From the NCBI GenBank assembly GCA_965662565.1, contig CBFIHS010000003.1, positions 26,882 through 90,881 on the forward strand: 64,000 bases of DNA, written 5' to 3'. A program made the translations under genes and the position numbers. This document shows positions 26,722 to 36,270 of this stretch, piece after piece (position 1 is the stretch's first letter; every line of letters starts with the position of its first letter). The DNA comes from UBA5109 sp965662565. Lineage in GTDB: Bacteria > Pseudomonadota > Gammaproteobacteria > Pseudomonadales > Pseudohongiellaceae. Below the pieces are notes generated by a model. It saw nothing but the letters and a program-made list of their open reading frames with translations. It was not told the origin of the DNA and searched no databases.

Positions 26722-28140
26722 ATGATTATACCTGTTGTTATGACTGGAGGCACTGGCTCAAGATTATGGCCGGTTTCCAGAGAGAGTTACCCAAAACAAT
26801 TTGTCAGTTTTCAAGAAGGGAAATCCACTTTATTTCAGCAAACGCTGCAAAGGCTGGATGGCCTTGAAGATATTCAAGCTCCAATAATATTGTGTAATGA
26901 CGTTCACCGCTTTTTGATTGTTGAGCAGCTGCTTGAGATCGGAATTGAGGATGCGAATATTATTCTGGAGCCCGTTGTAAAAAATACCGCTCCTGCAGTA
27001 GCTTTGGGTGCATTAAGCGCCTTAGAAACCTCACCAGATGCCGTATTACTAGTGCTTGCAGCTGATCACCTGATTGAAGATATTAGCACTTTTCATGCAG
27101 CGATAAATTCCGCTATTGAGGAGGTTAGTAATGGCAAATTGGCGACCTTTGGCATTGTTCCTGATAAGCCCGAAACAGGTTATGGCTATATAAAACGCGC
27201 CAAAAGCTTAGGTGCAGTTTATGAGGTTGAAGAGTTTGTCGAGAAACCAGAACTGCCAAAGGCTCAAGAATATCTAGAAAGTGGAGAGTTCTACTGGAAC
27301 AGCGGCATGTTTATGTTTAGCGCTGCTACTTATCTCGAAGAGCTAAAAGCTTTTGCTCCAGATATCTATGCCAGTTGTTTGAAGTCCTATGAGACAGCTA
27401 CACAGGATAAAAAGTTTGGTTTTATGCGCTTGAACCCTGAGGCTTTTGCAAGCAGCCCATCTGATTCAATTGATTACGCCGTTATGGAGCATACTAATAA
27501 AGCTGTCGTAGTCCCTTTGGATGCAGGCTGGAGTGATCTTGGAGCTTGGGACGCGATTTGGGGGCAGGCTGATAAAGATGCCGAAGGCAATGCTAGTATT
27601 GGAGATGTTCTCCTCAAGGATGTGAATAATTCTTATGTTTACTCTGGTTCGAGGCTGGTTTCAGTTCTTGGTTTGGATGATGCGGTTGTAATCGAAACAG
27701 CCGATAGCGTGTTGGTCGCCAACAAAAATAGCTCTCAGGACGTGAAGACAATTGTCAAACAACTCAAAAAGCAGGAGCGCAATGAGGTCAATCAACATAA
27801 GATAGTGAGAAGGCCCTGGGGTAGCTATGAGAGCTTAGCGCAAGGAGAAAATTTTCAGGTAAAACGTATTATTGTAAATCCTGGAGGTTCTTTGTCTTTG
27901 CAATTGCATCATCATAGAGCAGAGTATTGGGCGGTGGTTGGTGGTAAGGCCAAAGTAACTAATGGAGAGCAAGAACTTCTATTAGGCCCAGGACAATCAA
28001 CTTATATTCCAATAGAAGTAAAGCACCGCTTGGAAAACCCTGGCGATGAACCTGTTATCTTAATAGAAGTGCAGTGTGGTAACTATTTAGGTGAAGATGA
28101 CATTGTGCGTTTTGAAGATGTTTATGGAAGAAGTGATTAA
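26722..28140 (+). CDS. manC: mannose-1-phosphate guanylyltransferase / mannose-6-phosphate isomerase
   Basis: A bifunctional enzyme that makes GDP-mannose and supplies mannose 6-phosphate. The N-terminal nucleotidyltransferase has TGGTGSRLWPVSRESYPKQF at residue 8 and FVEKPELPKA near 173. The C-terminal cupin-type isomerase has RPWGSYE near 363 and LHHHRAEYWAVV near 396. Length 472 is typical of AlgA/ManC/CpsB. With galU and manB downstream it forms a sugar-nucleotide cluster for surface polysaccharide. Confidence 0.95.
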   Translation: MIIPVVMTGGTGSRLWPVSRESYPKQFVSFQEGKSTLFQQTLQRLDGLEDIQAPIILCNDVHRFLIVEQLLEIGIEDANIILEPVVKNTAPAVALGALSALETSPDAVLLVLAADHLIEDISTFHAAINSAIEEVSNGKLATFGIVPDKPETGYGYIKRAKSLGAVYEVEEFVEKPELPKAQEYLESGEFYWNSGMFMFSAATYLEELKAFAPDIYASCLKSYETATQDKKFGFMRLNPEAFASSPSDSIDYAVMEHTNKAVVVPLDAGWSDLGAWDAIWGQADKDAEGNASIGDVLLKDVNNSYVYSGSRLVSVLGLDDAVVIETADSVLVANKNSSQDVKTIVKQLKKQERNEVNQHKIVRRPWGSYESLAQGENFQVKRIIVNPGGSLSLQLHHHRAEYWAVVGGKAKVTNGEQELLLGPGQSTYIPIEVKHRLENPGDEPVILIEVQCGNYLGEDDIVRFEDVYGRSD

Positions 28141-28190
28141 GAATACAATTATCGATTGATGAATTAAATAATTAAAAGAGAAGCCAGAAT

Positions 28191-29036
28191 ATGACTCAAG
28201 GTTTAATAAAGAAATGTTTATTTCCTGCTGCAGGTTACGGCACGCGTTTTTTGCCGACCACTAAGTCAATGCCCAAGGAAATGCTTCCAGTTGTTAATAA
28301 ACCTTTGATTCAATACGGTGTTGAAGAAGCTATAGCTGCTGGTATGGATAAGATGGCGGTTATTACGGGAAGAGGAAAAAGAGCGATACCGGATCATTTT
28401 GATATGAACTATGAACTCGAGCATCAAATATCGGGAACAGGAAAGGAAAAGTATCTAACAGAAATTCGGGATATTATTAATAACACTGTTTTTTCTTACA
28501 CTCGTCAGCTTGAAATGAAGGGCTTGGGTCACGCTATTCTTACAGGCGAAACCTTGATTGGTAATGAGCCTTTCGCAGTCGTCCTAGCGGATGATTTGTG
28601 TTATTCGCCTGATGAAGGTGTGCTTTCTCAGATGGTAAAGCTATACGAGAAGTACCAATGCAGTATCGTCGCGATTGAAGAAGTGCCAGCGGATGAAACT
28701 CATAAATACGGAGTGATTGCTGGTGAAGAAATTGAGCTAGGTGTTATCAAAATAAATGATATGGTCGAAAAGCCAGCCCCCGAAGATGCGCCAAGTAATC
28801 TGGCTATTATTGGCCGCTATATACTAACTCCAGATATTTTTAGCATTATTAGCGAAACGCCTCCTGGCCGAAATAATGAAGTCCAAATTACCGATGCTTT
28901 ACTTACTCAGGCCAAGCAAGGTGGTGTAATTGGTTATAAATTTAAAGGGCGCCGTTTTGACTGTGGTTCTGTTGCTGGGTTTATGGAAGCTAATGCTTTT
29001 TATTACGAAAATGTTTATCGGGATATTGAAGACTGA
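28191..29036 (+). CDS. galU: UTP-glucose-1-phosphate uridylyltransferase
   Basis: Makes UDP-glucose. Signature FPAAGYGTRFLPTTKSMPKE at residue 11; LADDLCYS near 127; VEKPAPEDAPSNLAIIGRYI near 193. 281 residues. It is 50 bases after manC with AGAGAAG upstream of the ATG, and probably in the same transcript. Confidence 0.95.
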   Translation: MTQGLIKKCLFPAAGYGTRFLPTTKSMPKEMLPVVNKPLIQYGVEEAIAAGMDKMAVITGRGKRAIPDHFDMNYELEHQISGTGKEKYLTEIRDIINNTVFSYTRQLEMKGLGHAILTGETLIGNEPFAVVLADDLCYSPDEGVLSQMVKLYEKYQCSIVAIEEVPADETHKYGVIAGEEIELGVIKINDMVEKPAPEDAPSNLAIIGRYILTPDIFSIISETPPGRNNEVQITDALLTQAKQGGVIGYKFKGRRFDCGSVAGFMEANAFYYENVYRDIED

Positions 29037-29097
29037 GACCAACATTAAATAGATACTCTCTAAGTCAATAAAAAAGATTAAAGGATAAATAAAACGC

Positions 29098-30450
29098 ATG
29101 ACTCAAATTCAAGAAATAACTTGTTTTAAAGCATATGACGTAAGAGGGCGAATTCCAGATCAACTAAACGAAGAGATTGCTTACAGGATTGGAAGAGCCT
29201 ATGCCGCTTTCTTGAAACCCCAAAAAGTTGTAGTGGGTTTTGATATTCGATTAAGCAGTCAGAAGATATGTCAGGCTTTAACAAGAGGCCTGCTTGATTC
29301 TGGCGTGAACGTTAGCAATATTGGTCAATGCGGTACTGAGGAAATCTATTTTGCAACAAGCCATCTAGCTATGGATGGTGGCATTGTTGTCACGGCTAGT
29401 CATAACCCAAAAGATTACAACGGAATGAAATTCGTACGAGAAAATTCAAAACCTATTAGCAGCGATACTGGTTTAAAAGAAATAAAAGCTCTTGCTGAAA
29501 TAAATGAGTTTACAGAAGCTAAAGAAAGGGGTGGAGAAACTAAGGTTGATGTTAAAGAAGCGTATATAAAACATTTGCTTTCGTACATTGATTTAAACAA
29601 ATTAAAACCACTTAAAGTTGTTTGTAATGCTGGCAACGGTGGGGCAGGTTTGATAGTAGACCTTTTAGAAAAACATTTATCAATTGAGTTTATTAAAGTT
29701 CATCATCAAGCTGATGGTGAGTTTCCTAATGGTGTTCCAAACCCTTTACTTGAAGAAAATAGACAGCCTACTATTGATGCCGTTTTGGAGCATGAAGCTG
29801 ACTTAGGGATCGCGTGGGATGGTGATTTTGATCGATGTTTTTTCTTTGATGAGAAAGGAACTTTTATTGAGGGTTATTATATTGTTGGGCTTTTAGCTGA
29901 AACCTTTTTAAAGAAATACCCAAATGAAAAAATTATTCATGACCCTCGTCTCAGTTGGAATACGGTTGAAGTGGTTGAGCAGTTCGGGGGAGAAGCCGTG
30001 TTATGTAAAAGTGGTCATGCGTTTATAAAAGAAAAAATGCGAGAAGTAAACGCAATTTATGGCGGTGAAATGAGTGCGCATCATTATTTTAGAGATTTCT
30101 TTTATTGTGATAGCGGTATGATTCCTTGGTTGCTGGTCATCGAGTTGCTGGCTGAAAGTGGTAAGAGTTTATCCAGTCTGGTAGAGCAAAGGATGGCCGC
30201 TTTCCCTGCAAGTGGAGAAATCAATAGAGAAGTTGAAGACGCCAAGTCAGCAATCGAAAAAGTTCAGAATACTTATAAAGAAAAATCACAAATAATAGAT
30301 TTTACTGATGGTTTGAGTATGGATATGGGGGAATGGCGCTTCAATTTGCGGATGTCAAATACTGAGCCTGTTATTCGCCTAAATGTTGAGTCCAGAGGGG
30401 ATGCGGTTTTGATGGAAGAAAAGACTGAAGAGATTTTAAGTCTATTATAA
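29098..30450 (+). CDS. manB: phosphomannomutase (ManB/CpsG type)
   Basis: Interconverts mannose 6-phosphate and mannose 1-phosphate, feeding ManC. The phosphoserine loop is TASHNPKDYNGMKF near residue 99; metal loop GDFDRCFFF near 241; sugar-binding GGEMSAHHYFRDF near 321; phosphate-binding MSNTEPVIRLNVES at the C-terminus. 450 residues. May also act on glucose phosphates. It ends six bases before a convergent sulfotransferase gene. Confidence 0.93.
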   Translation: MTQIQEITCFKAYDVRGRIPDQLNEEIAYRIGRAYAAFLKPQKVVVGFDIRLSSQKICQALTRGLLDSGVNVSNIGQCGTEEIYFATSHLAMDGGIVVTASHNPKDYNGMKFVRENSKPISSDTGLKEIKALAEINEFTEAKERGGETKVDVKEAYIKHLLSYIDLNKLKPLKVVCNAGNGGAGLIVDLLEKHLSIEFIKVHHQADGEFPNGVPNPLLEENRQPTIDAVLEHEADLGIAWDGDFDRCFFFDEKGTFIEGYYIVGLLAETFLKKYPNEKIIHDPRLSWNTVEVVEQFGGEAVLCKSGHAFIKEKMREVNAIYGGEMSAHHYFRDFFYCDSGMIPWLLVIELLAESGKSLSSLVEQRMAAFPASGEINREVEDAKSAIEKVQNTYKEKSQIIDFTDGLSMDMGEWRFNLRMSNTEPVIRLNVESRGDAVLMEEKTEEILSLL

Positions 30451-30455
30451 TTATT

Positions 30456-31466
30456 CTATTCCGTGATGTGGCAAAACTCTTCATAAGGAAAATCCGAGTC
30501 AATATCTTTGAGTTCTTGTTTAAAATAATTATCAATTCGAATTTGTTGTTCCCGAGAAATAAGCTCAGAAGCATTGCCTGTTTTACCTTCTCTAATCATT
30601 ACAAAGCCTTCACTCCACGGTATTTTGTTTCCAGCAAATGGGCTAAATTTATAATCAATAGTCTTCATGTATTGGAAAGAGCTTTTTTCCAGAACTTTGG
30701 TCATTTCCTCTTTGTTCAAATTAATGCCTAGAGTTTGTGCTACTTTACGAATTCCAGCTTCAGGATCATTTTTTAAATTGCTGTAAGAAAGGAGCAAAAC
30801 ATTTGGCTTATCTTTCAGGGCCCAGTAACTTGCGCTGTGTTCTGCCCAACTGTTACCAAAGTTCATTACCCACTGTTTTGATAAAAACATGTCCAACCAA
30901 ACTTCTACACTTGGCATTATTGGGCCAGCTATAGCAGCAATAAAAGGATAACTCGATACAAATACTTCTTTGGGATCACGAATAACAACGAGGTATTTTG
31001 CTTTATCATTATATGGAACATATTCTGTCGAGAAATGCGTTTTGATGACTCGCATTCCTGTTGGGCTCAGTTGCTTAGTGACATCATTATTTAAGGGGAT
31101 CATTTGTTTTTGAGCCCTTCGGCCCTGAGGATCCGGCCAAGGTATAACGTCATGAATATTTTCGAATTCACCTTCTCCTCGCCAAGCAATTTGGTAGGCA
31201 ATTTGCATCATCCAATTAGTGCCACTTTTAGAAAAAGTGCTGACAAAAATATCATGTTCGTCTGGCTCATAATTCTCAAAAGCTTTGGAAAGTTTTTGAG
31301 GTTTATTCGCTTGTCTACCAGCAAAGCTAAATAAAGCTCCTGGTTTACCGATTACTTTTAAGAGCCAAGTGATAGGAACTAAAATTAAATACAGAGGGAT
31401 GGCCATCAGAAAGAATTTATACTTCGGCGTTTGGCGATCAATGGCTGGAATACTTGCTTGGCTCAT
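30456..31466 (-). CDS. sulfotransferase-domain protein
   Basis: Transfers sulfate from PAPS to an alcohol or amine. The 5'-phosphosulfate loop is FSKSGTNWMMQ near residue 79 and the 3'-phosphate site VVIRDPKEVFVSSYPF near 160; a catalytic His may be KTHFSTEY near 140. The N-terminus has a hydrophobic segment (FFLMAIPLYLILVPITWLL), suggesting a membrane anchor. The acceptor is unknown; the neighbouring mannose genes make a glycan possible, but orientation is opposite. 336 residues. Confidence 0.82.
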   Translation of the reverse strand: MSQASIPAIDRQTPKYKFFLMAIPLYLILVPITWLLKVIGKPGALFSFAGRQANKPQKLSKAFENYEPDEHDIFVSTFSKSGTNWMMQIAYQIAWRGEGEFENIHDVIPWPDPQGRRAQKQMIPLNNDVTKQLSPTGMRVIKTHFSTEYVPYNDKAKYLVVIRDPKEVFVSSYPFIAAIAGPIMPSVEVWLDMFLSKQWVMNFGNSWAEHSASYWALKDKPNVLLLSYSNLKNDPEAGIRKVAQTLGINLNKEEMTKVLEKSSFQYMKTIDYKFSPFAGNKIPWSEGFVMIREGKTGNASELISREQQIRIDNYFKQELKDIDSDFPYEEFCHITE

Positions 31467-31593
31467 ATCGAGTTCGGAGTTTTAGGTTTAAGTTATTAAG
31501 TTAAGTTTTTTATAGAATACTAATTGATTAAAGCTTGTGAAGAAACACTTACACGACCAATCCAATGCCGATCATTGTTAATGAAAGTAAAGC

Positions 31594-31621
31594 AAAAAAA
31601 AGGCCGCATTTAGCGGCCTTT
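31594..31621 (-). terminator. rho-independent terminator of the PQQ dehydrogenase gene
   Basis: On the minus strand AAAGGCCGC-TAAAT-GCGGCC is followed by eight T, 16 bases after the stop of the dehydrogenase gene. Confidence 0.93.
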
Positions 31622-31636
31622 CAGTGAAGCTTTTGT

Positions 31637-33466
31637 TTAGTCTGGCAAAGCGAATACATAAAGATTATTGCCACCACCAAAACCACCGTAAATTGATCCG
31701 CCAGTGCTGACAGACAAGTATTGTTTACCATCAACCATGAAGGTGGTTGGGTAGCCGCTTATTGTGGTACCTAAGTTTATTTCCCAAAGGATTTCACCAT
31801 TACGTTGATCAAATGCTTTCATCCGGCCTCTATTATCACCACCAAATATGATGCCGCCACTAGTAGAGATTAAAGTCATCATCATGGCGCTTTGTTCGTG
31901 TTCCCAGAGAGTTTCACCAGTTTCAGCTGAGATAGCTGTCACGCTAGCCGGTAAAGTTTCTTGCCCTTCTGGTAAAGCTGCCGCGCTGCCGAAAATGCCA
32001 TAGAGATTATCTAAGCTAGGTTCAGTCATTGTAGCTGTTACAGTTTGGCATTGACGTGCCAAGGGAAAATACATGACGTTGTTGTCAGGATTATAGGAGC
32101 CAGAAGGCCAGCCGCGACTCAGGCCACCACATGTGTAAACTGACTGACCAACTTCAGTGAAGAGGACTTCTGGATTGATTGAAACAGCTCCAGTATTAAC
32201 ATCAATATCGGATACAAGGTTTTGATAAACCACGGATGTAGCCCAAAGGAACTCGCCGGTTTCTCTATCAAGTGTGTAAACTAATCCAGGCTTTCCAGGG
32301 ATACCTGTAAGTACCTTACGTACTTCGCCAGGCTCGATATCAGGGTTGATCCACTCAACAGAGTCAGCATCTGGAGTCACTGCTGTATCAACTAGGAGTC
32401 TTTCAAATGGGAAATCGTAGTCCCAGTGATCTACTAAATGCTGGTAATACCAAACAATTTCACCAGTGTCGGCATCTATAGCCAAAGTAGAGTTGTGGTA
32501 CAAGTAATCATACTCGTTTCCTGCCATCATGTATTTTGGCGCAGGGGAGGTAACCGAAGTTCCGAAATAAACCAGGTTAAGTTCTGGATCGTAGGAAGGC
32601 ACCAACCAGGTGCCAACATGCCAGCGTTCCTCGTCGGCCATATCGCCCCAACTATCACCACCAGCTTCACCCATTCTAGCGATAGTACTGGTGCGCCAGA
32701 TTTCACGGCCTGTTTTGGCATCATGAGCTGTCATGATACAAGCATTCGGACTACCTTCAGGTTCGCAACCTCGACCAGAAATAGCCATACCATTAGCTAT
32801 AATTGGACCAGAGGTTTGTTGTGCCCCTTGATGGTAATCGAGAATCTGAGTTTCCCAGACCAACTCTCCAGTCCGGGCATTAACTGCATAGATGAAATCA
32901 TCAGCACTGGTGTCAATAATTAGGTCTTCATAAATTGCTAAGTTACGATTAATGTCGGGTACAGGAAAATAGTCGCGAAGATCATCTGGCATGCGACGAG
33001 TGTACTCCCAGATCATGTCTCCACTACGAATATCGATGGCCTGAATAACATCCATCGGGTTAGGAAAAAACATGATCCCATCATGCACAAGGGCCGTACC
33101 CTCTTGAATTCCCGCTTTTAAGTTGCGGGTCCAGACCATGCGTAACTCATCAACATTATCAGTGTTAATCTGATCAAGTGGGCTATGGCCCCAAGAATTT
33201 AGAGTTCGACGCCACATTAACCAATCGGCAGGATCAGGGTTTTGAAGCATTTCATCAGTCACTGCAGTGAAATCAGTAATGCTAAGCTCGCTAGCAGGTG
33301 CTACACCGGCTCCACCCATAGCGTCTAGTATCTCCGCCGGTGCATCTGCAGCAGATGCAAATTGGAATAAAGTTGGGGCTAGTATGACTGCTCCAATTAG
33401 AGATTTGAGATGGCTTTGTAGTGTATTTGTTAGCAAATGTTTTTTTCTAAAATTGCGGTTCTGCAT
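31637..33466 (-). CDS. periplasmic PQQ-dependent alcohol dehydrogenase-like quinoprotein
   Basis: Eight-bladed quinoprotein fold with repeated W-motif blades (AKTGREIWRTS, ADTGEIVWYYQ, RETGEFLWATS, AETGETLWEHE, RNGEILWEINL). A signal peptide ending FASA directs it to the periplasm. There is no C-terminal cytochrome c domain, so electrons need a separate carrier. The active-site stretch DHWDYD (about D349 and D351) has the extra Asp two residues after the catalytic Asp that marks lanthanide-using XoxF/ExaF/PedH enzymes. The vicinal Cys pair of methanol dehydrogenase is not seen. No pqq synthesis genes are in the window. The substrate is unknown. Confidence 0.85.
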   Translation of the reverse strand: MQNRNFRKKHLLTNTLQSHLKSLIGAVILAPTLFQFASAADAPAEILDAMGGAGVAPASELSITDFTAVTDEMLQNPDPADWLMWRRTLNSWGHSPLDQINTDNVDELRMVWTRNLKAGIQEGTALVHDGIMFFPNPMDVIQAIDIRSGDMIWEYTRRMPDDLRDYFPVPDINRNLAIYEDLIIDTSADDFIYAVNARTGELVWETQILDYHQGAQQTSGPIIANGMAISGRGCEPEGSPNACIMTAHDAKTGREIWRTSTIARMGEAGGDSWGDMADEERWHVGTWLVPSYDPELNLVYFGTSVTSPAPKYMMAGNEYDYLYHNSTLAIDADTGEIVWYYQHLVDHWDYDFPFERLLVDTAVTPDADSVEWINPDIEPGEVRKVLTGIPGKPGLVYTLDRETGEFLWATSVVYQNLVSDIDVNTGAVSINPEVLFTEVGQSVYTCGGLSRGWPSGSYNPDNNVMYFPLARQCQTVTATMTEPSLDNLYGIFGSAAALPEGQETLPASVTAISAETGETLWEHEQSAMMMTLISTSGGIIFGGDNRGRMKAFDQRNGEILWEINLGTTISGYPTTFMVDGKQYLSVSTGGSIYGGFGGGNNLYVFALPD

Positions 33467-33799
33467 GTCACGCCCCTTTAAAATATTTTTTCAATTTTTA
33501 TATTACACAATTCATGTGCAAATAGTATGTAATTAGTGTGTAGATGATAGCCTCTGGATGGGTAGATATCAAAGTCAAATTACTCGCTAAATCAAGCTGC
33601 TTCCAGCCTTAATAAGCTGGTTAGGCAGTTATTTCTCTTCAGCTGATATAGTGGATATTAGTCAAGTATTGGAAAATGAATTGTCCTTTATATTTCTGCT
33701 ATGTAGGCTATGAAGTTATCTAGCCTAAGATAATTGAATGCTTAAGAAAGCAGGTAATATTGATTTTAGATTAAACAGTTTGAGGCCACATAAGAGATT
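33467..33799. other. 333-base intergenic region between divergent PQQ dehydrogenase and methyltransferase genes
   Basis: No gene seen. It holds a GGGG ribosome site before the dehydrogenase ATG, a two-part hairpin at 33597-33628 (CTGC/GCAG outer and CCAGC/GCTGG inner arms) and an inverted repeat TAGGCTA/TAGCCTA at 33704-33727. It must carry promoters for both genes, but I could not identify them with confidence. Confidence 0.6.
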
Positions 33800-34585
33800 A
33801 TGAGTAGAACCCAAGTACATAAACTTTCAAAATCCCAAATAAAGGCGTTTGCAATTGAGCAGCGAAATCAAAATAAGTTTTATGACATAAGCAGGCAAAA
33901 TCTTAATGAAGCATTTTTCGGTTCATTGGATAGATACTGCGATATTCTCTTCGCTTTAAGAGAGTCTCCACGAGTATTAGATGCTGGTTCAGCGCAAGGC
34001 TTATTGGTTGCTCTTTTAAAGATGCTTGGACACGAAGTATACGCTGTTGATTTTACGGATTTCTCAGAAGACGACACGATCAAAAGGCATGAAATCCCGT
34101 TTCAAGTATGCAATATAGAAGCGGACACAATTCCTTTTGAATCTGATTTTTTCGATGCTGTTTGTTGCTGTCAGGTCTATGAGCATTTTACCCACACACA
34201 TTTAGCGCCAACTTATGAATTGAAGCGAATTTTAAGGCCTGGAGGAATACTCGAAATTGATGTGCCAAACGCCGTGAGTTTTCGAAATCGAAGCAGAATG
34301 TTAAGAGGTAAGCACATTACCTATGATTACAAAACAAATTACCTTTATCAGGATCCAGAAGTTTATAAAGGTAGGGAGTATTATCCGATGCGTCACAATC
34401 GAGAGTTTACTAAAAAAGAATTAGAATTGTTGTTGAGGGAGACTGGTTTTTCTGAAGTGGAAGTGAAGTTTATTAAATCACGTCGTTACAGAACTGGGAT
34501 CGAACAAATCAAATCAATTGGAACCAGTATCAAAGATGCAGTTCCTTCGTTTAGGAAAACATTGATGGCTTTTGCAGTTAAGTAG
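33800..34585 (+). CDS. class I SAM-dependent methyltransferase
   Basis: The SAM-binding motif VLDAGSAQGLLVALL lies near residue 55; motif II-like VYAVDFTDF and post-motif DAVCCCQVYEHF near 117 follow; RPGGILEIDVPN is motif III. It resembles methyltransferases acting on sugars, lipids or quinones (Methyltransf_11 type). 57 bases separate it from a second methyltransferase, so they likely share a transcript. The substrate is unknown. Confidence 0.8.
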   Translation: MSRTQVHKLSKSQIKAFAIEQRNQNKFYDISRQNLNEAFFGSLDRYCDILFALRESPRVLDAGSAQGLLVALLKMLGHEVYAVDFTDFSEDDTIKRHEIPFQVCNIEADTIPFESDFFDAVCCCQVYEHFTHTHLAPTYELKRILRPGGILEIDVPNAVSFRNRSRMLRGKHITYDYKTNYLYQDPEVYKGREYYPMRHNREFTKKELELLLRETGFSEVEVKFIKSRRYRTGIEQIKSIGTSIKDAVPSFRKTLMAFAVK

Positions 34586-34642
34586 AGTACTTTCTAAGAG
34601 TAGTATTCATGCTTTGGCTCTCGAAATGAAATAGGACTTTTA

Positions 34643-35440
34643 ATGAAAACAAATACTTCGAAACAATGGGAAGCCTTGTGGGAAAATGCAACTGATCGCT
34701 TACGAGAGTTGATTTATGCGGTTGCAGTAGAGGAAAACAGTGCGGTCTGGCAGTCTGTTTCAACTGCACTCAAAGATTCGGATATTGCTTTGGGGCCTGA
34801 TACCAAAGTGATTGAAATCGGGGCTGGTGCAGGAACTTACAGTGCCATATTTGCTAAGCAGGGCGCTCCTGTTACTGTTCTGGATTATTCCCCTAAAGCA
34901 TTGGAAACCAGTGCTGCGCTGTTTGATAGCCTAAAGCTTGAAGTTGAGACAATTGAAGCGGATGCCTTGGCTCTACCTGAAAATCTAACTGGCCAATTTA
35001 ATGTTGTTATGTCATTCGGACTTGCTGAGCATTTTTATGGAGGCAATAGAGTAAAAATCTTGAAGTCGCATTTTGACCTTTTGAAACCAGGCGGGCTTTG
35101 TGTAATTTCAGTTCCTAACGCCAACTGTTGGCCTTACCGTTTTTGGAAATGGCGCAGAGAAGTATTTGGTAAGTGGGAATTTGGTTTAGAGGAACCTTTT
35201 AGTCGCAAAGAGTTTATAAAATTATGTAAAGAGCTTAATCAAGAACCATTAGGTTTTAGTGGGTCGCCCTTCTGGTCTTCTTTTAATTTTTTATTGCCCT
35301 TTGCGAGATGGAAAAAATCTATTCAGAAAAAGAAATTAGGTGATGCGTATTTTGATCCTGAAAGAGTCACTATGCAGAGTTCTGGCTCTTTAGATGTGCA
35401 CTACGGCTACGCATTAGTTCTCTTGGTAAGAAAGAAATAA
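34643..35440 (+). CDS. class I SAM-dependent methyltransferase
   Basis: SAM-binding VIEIGAGAGTYSAIFA near residue 55, acidic loop VTVLDYSPKALE, FNVVMSFGLAEHF near 120, and KPGGLCVISVPNA. The C-terminal part is rich in Trp and aromatic residues (CWPYRFWKWRRE). Not close in sequence to the preceding methyltransferase, so not a simple duplication. Convergent with the DsbA-family gene, 16 bases away. Confidence 0.8.
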   Translation: MKTNTSKQWEALWENATDRLRELIYAVAVEENSAVWQSVSTALKDSDIALGPDTKVIEIGAGAGTYSAIFAKQGAPVTVLDYSPKALETSAALFDSLKLEVETIEADALALPENLTGQFNVVMSFGLAEHFYGGNRVKILKSHFDLLKPGGLCVISVPNANCWPYRFWKWRREVFGKWEFGLEEPFSRKEFIKLCKELNQEPLGFSGSPFWSSFNFLLPFARWKKSIQKKKLGDAYFDPERVTMQSSGSLDVHYGYALVLLVRKK

Positions 35441-35456
35441 ATTCCAAAAATTGGGA

Positions 35457-36107
35457 TTAATGAGTTACTTGAGCTGACATAAGTTCTTCGATAAGTTGTT
35501 GCCAACCTTCAGGGTCCTTATAAAGGCTCTGATGGTTTAATTTTTGAATCTCTCCGTCTTGCTCCAGAGCAAAAGTTGGAAATCCGTTGCCGTTAACTTC
35601 TTGCATGAAGATTCGGCTTGCATTGATGTGCTGAGCAACATCAAATCCAGATAGCTTGTCGAAAGCTTCATCAAAAGCCACTGCAGGTATTCCGCATTCT
35701 GTAGCAATTTCTCTTAAGATTTCTTTTTCAACGACACGACGTCCTTCCATAAAATGGGCGTTAATTATCGCTTTGTAGTATCTGAGCTTATCTTCTTCAG
35801 CCAACTCGACAGCAAGAATCGCCTGGATTGGGGGTGTTGAATCCAACACAGCAGTGTTGGAATCCAGAAGCTCAGTAAAAGCCATGCTAGGGGTTTGACC
35901 GCTGAGCTTTGTAATATGTACGTGGTGGTTGAAGATGAAATCTCGCATGTTTTGTTCAACAGTCTGGTCATTAGGCGTTGAAAAAAGGCCGCCAAAATGG
36001 AGTTTGAGATTCAAATTCGGAATTTTTTGGCAAGCATTAATCATTGGTATGGCGCCGAAACACCAGCCGCACAGAGGGTCGGTTATTAAATGTAAAGTGT
36101 TGTTCAT
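35457..36107 (-). CDS. DsbA-family thiol oxidoreductase (FrnE-like)
   Basis: A thioredoxin-fold protein with the active site DPLCGWCFG at residues 11-19, a long helical insertion, and the cis-Pro region NGFPTFALE near 180. No signal peptide, so it is probably cytosolic like FrnE. I chose ATG at 36107, preceded by AGGAAG, in place of the longer frame start at 36167 whose extra 20 residues resemble nothing. 216 residues. Possible substrates are unknown. Confidence 0.83.
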   Translation of the reverse strand: MNNTLHLITDPLCGWCFGAIPMINACQKIPNLNLKLHFGGLFSTPNDQTVEQNMRDFIFNHHVHITKLSGQTPSMAFTELLDSNTAVLDSTPPIQAILAVELAEEDKLRYYKAIINAHFMEGRRVVEKEILREIATECGIPAVAFDEAFDKLSGFDVAQHINASRIFMQEVNGNGFPTFALEQDGEIQKLNHQSLYKDPEGWQQLIEELMSAQVTH

Positions 36108-36184
36108 CGTCTTCCTGCTGGGTCTTGAATGAGGTATAAAGTTAATCATTGGAGCTATTTTGACCATTTTAACAGATCAGGTAG

Positions 36185-36206
36185 TACGGGTGCAGTATTA
36201 CCCGTA
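36185..36206. promoter_or_regulatory. 22-bp palindrome in a divergent promoter region (possible operator)
   Basis: TACGGGT and ACCCGTA arms with an 8-base spacer lie between the divergent DsbA-family and DUF3237 genes. The symmetry and place suit a dimeric repressor or activator, but no family can be assigned. Confidence 0.5.
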
Positions 36207-36270
36207 AGCTACATATAAGCTTTTGTTCAGATTAGCGTTTAACTTATATTTACCCTAAAGAGGAAGAAAA

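Noticed and set aside
26722..36100. A genomic island for capsule synthesis (sugar-nucleotide genes, sulfotransferase, methyltransferases)
   Set aside because: No glycosyltransferases, export genes, mobile-element traces or composition change; mixed orientations suggest ordinary chromosome.
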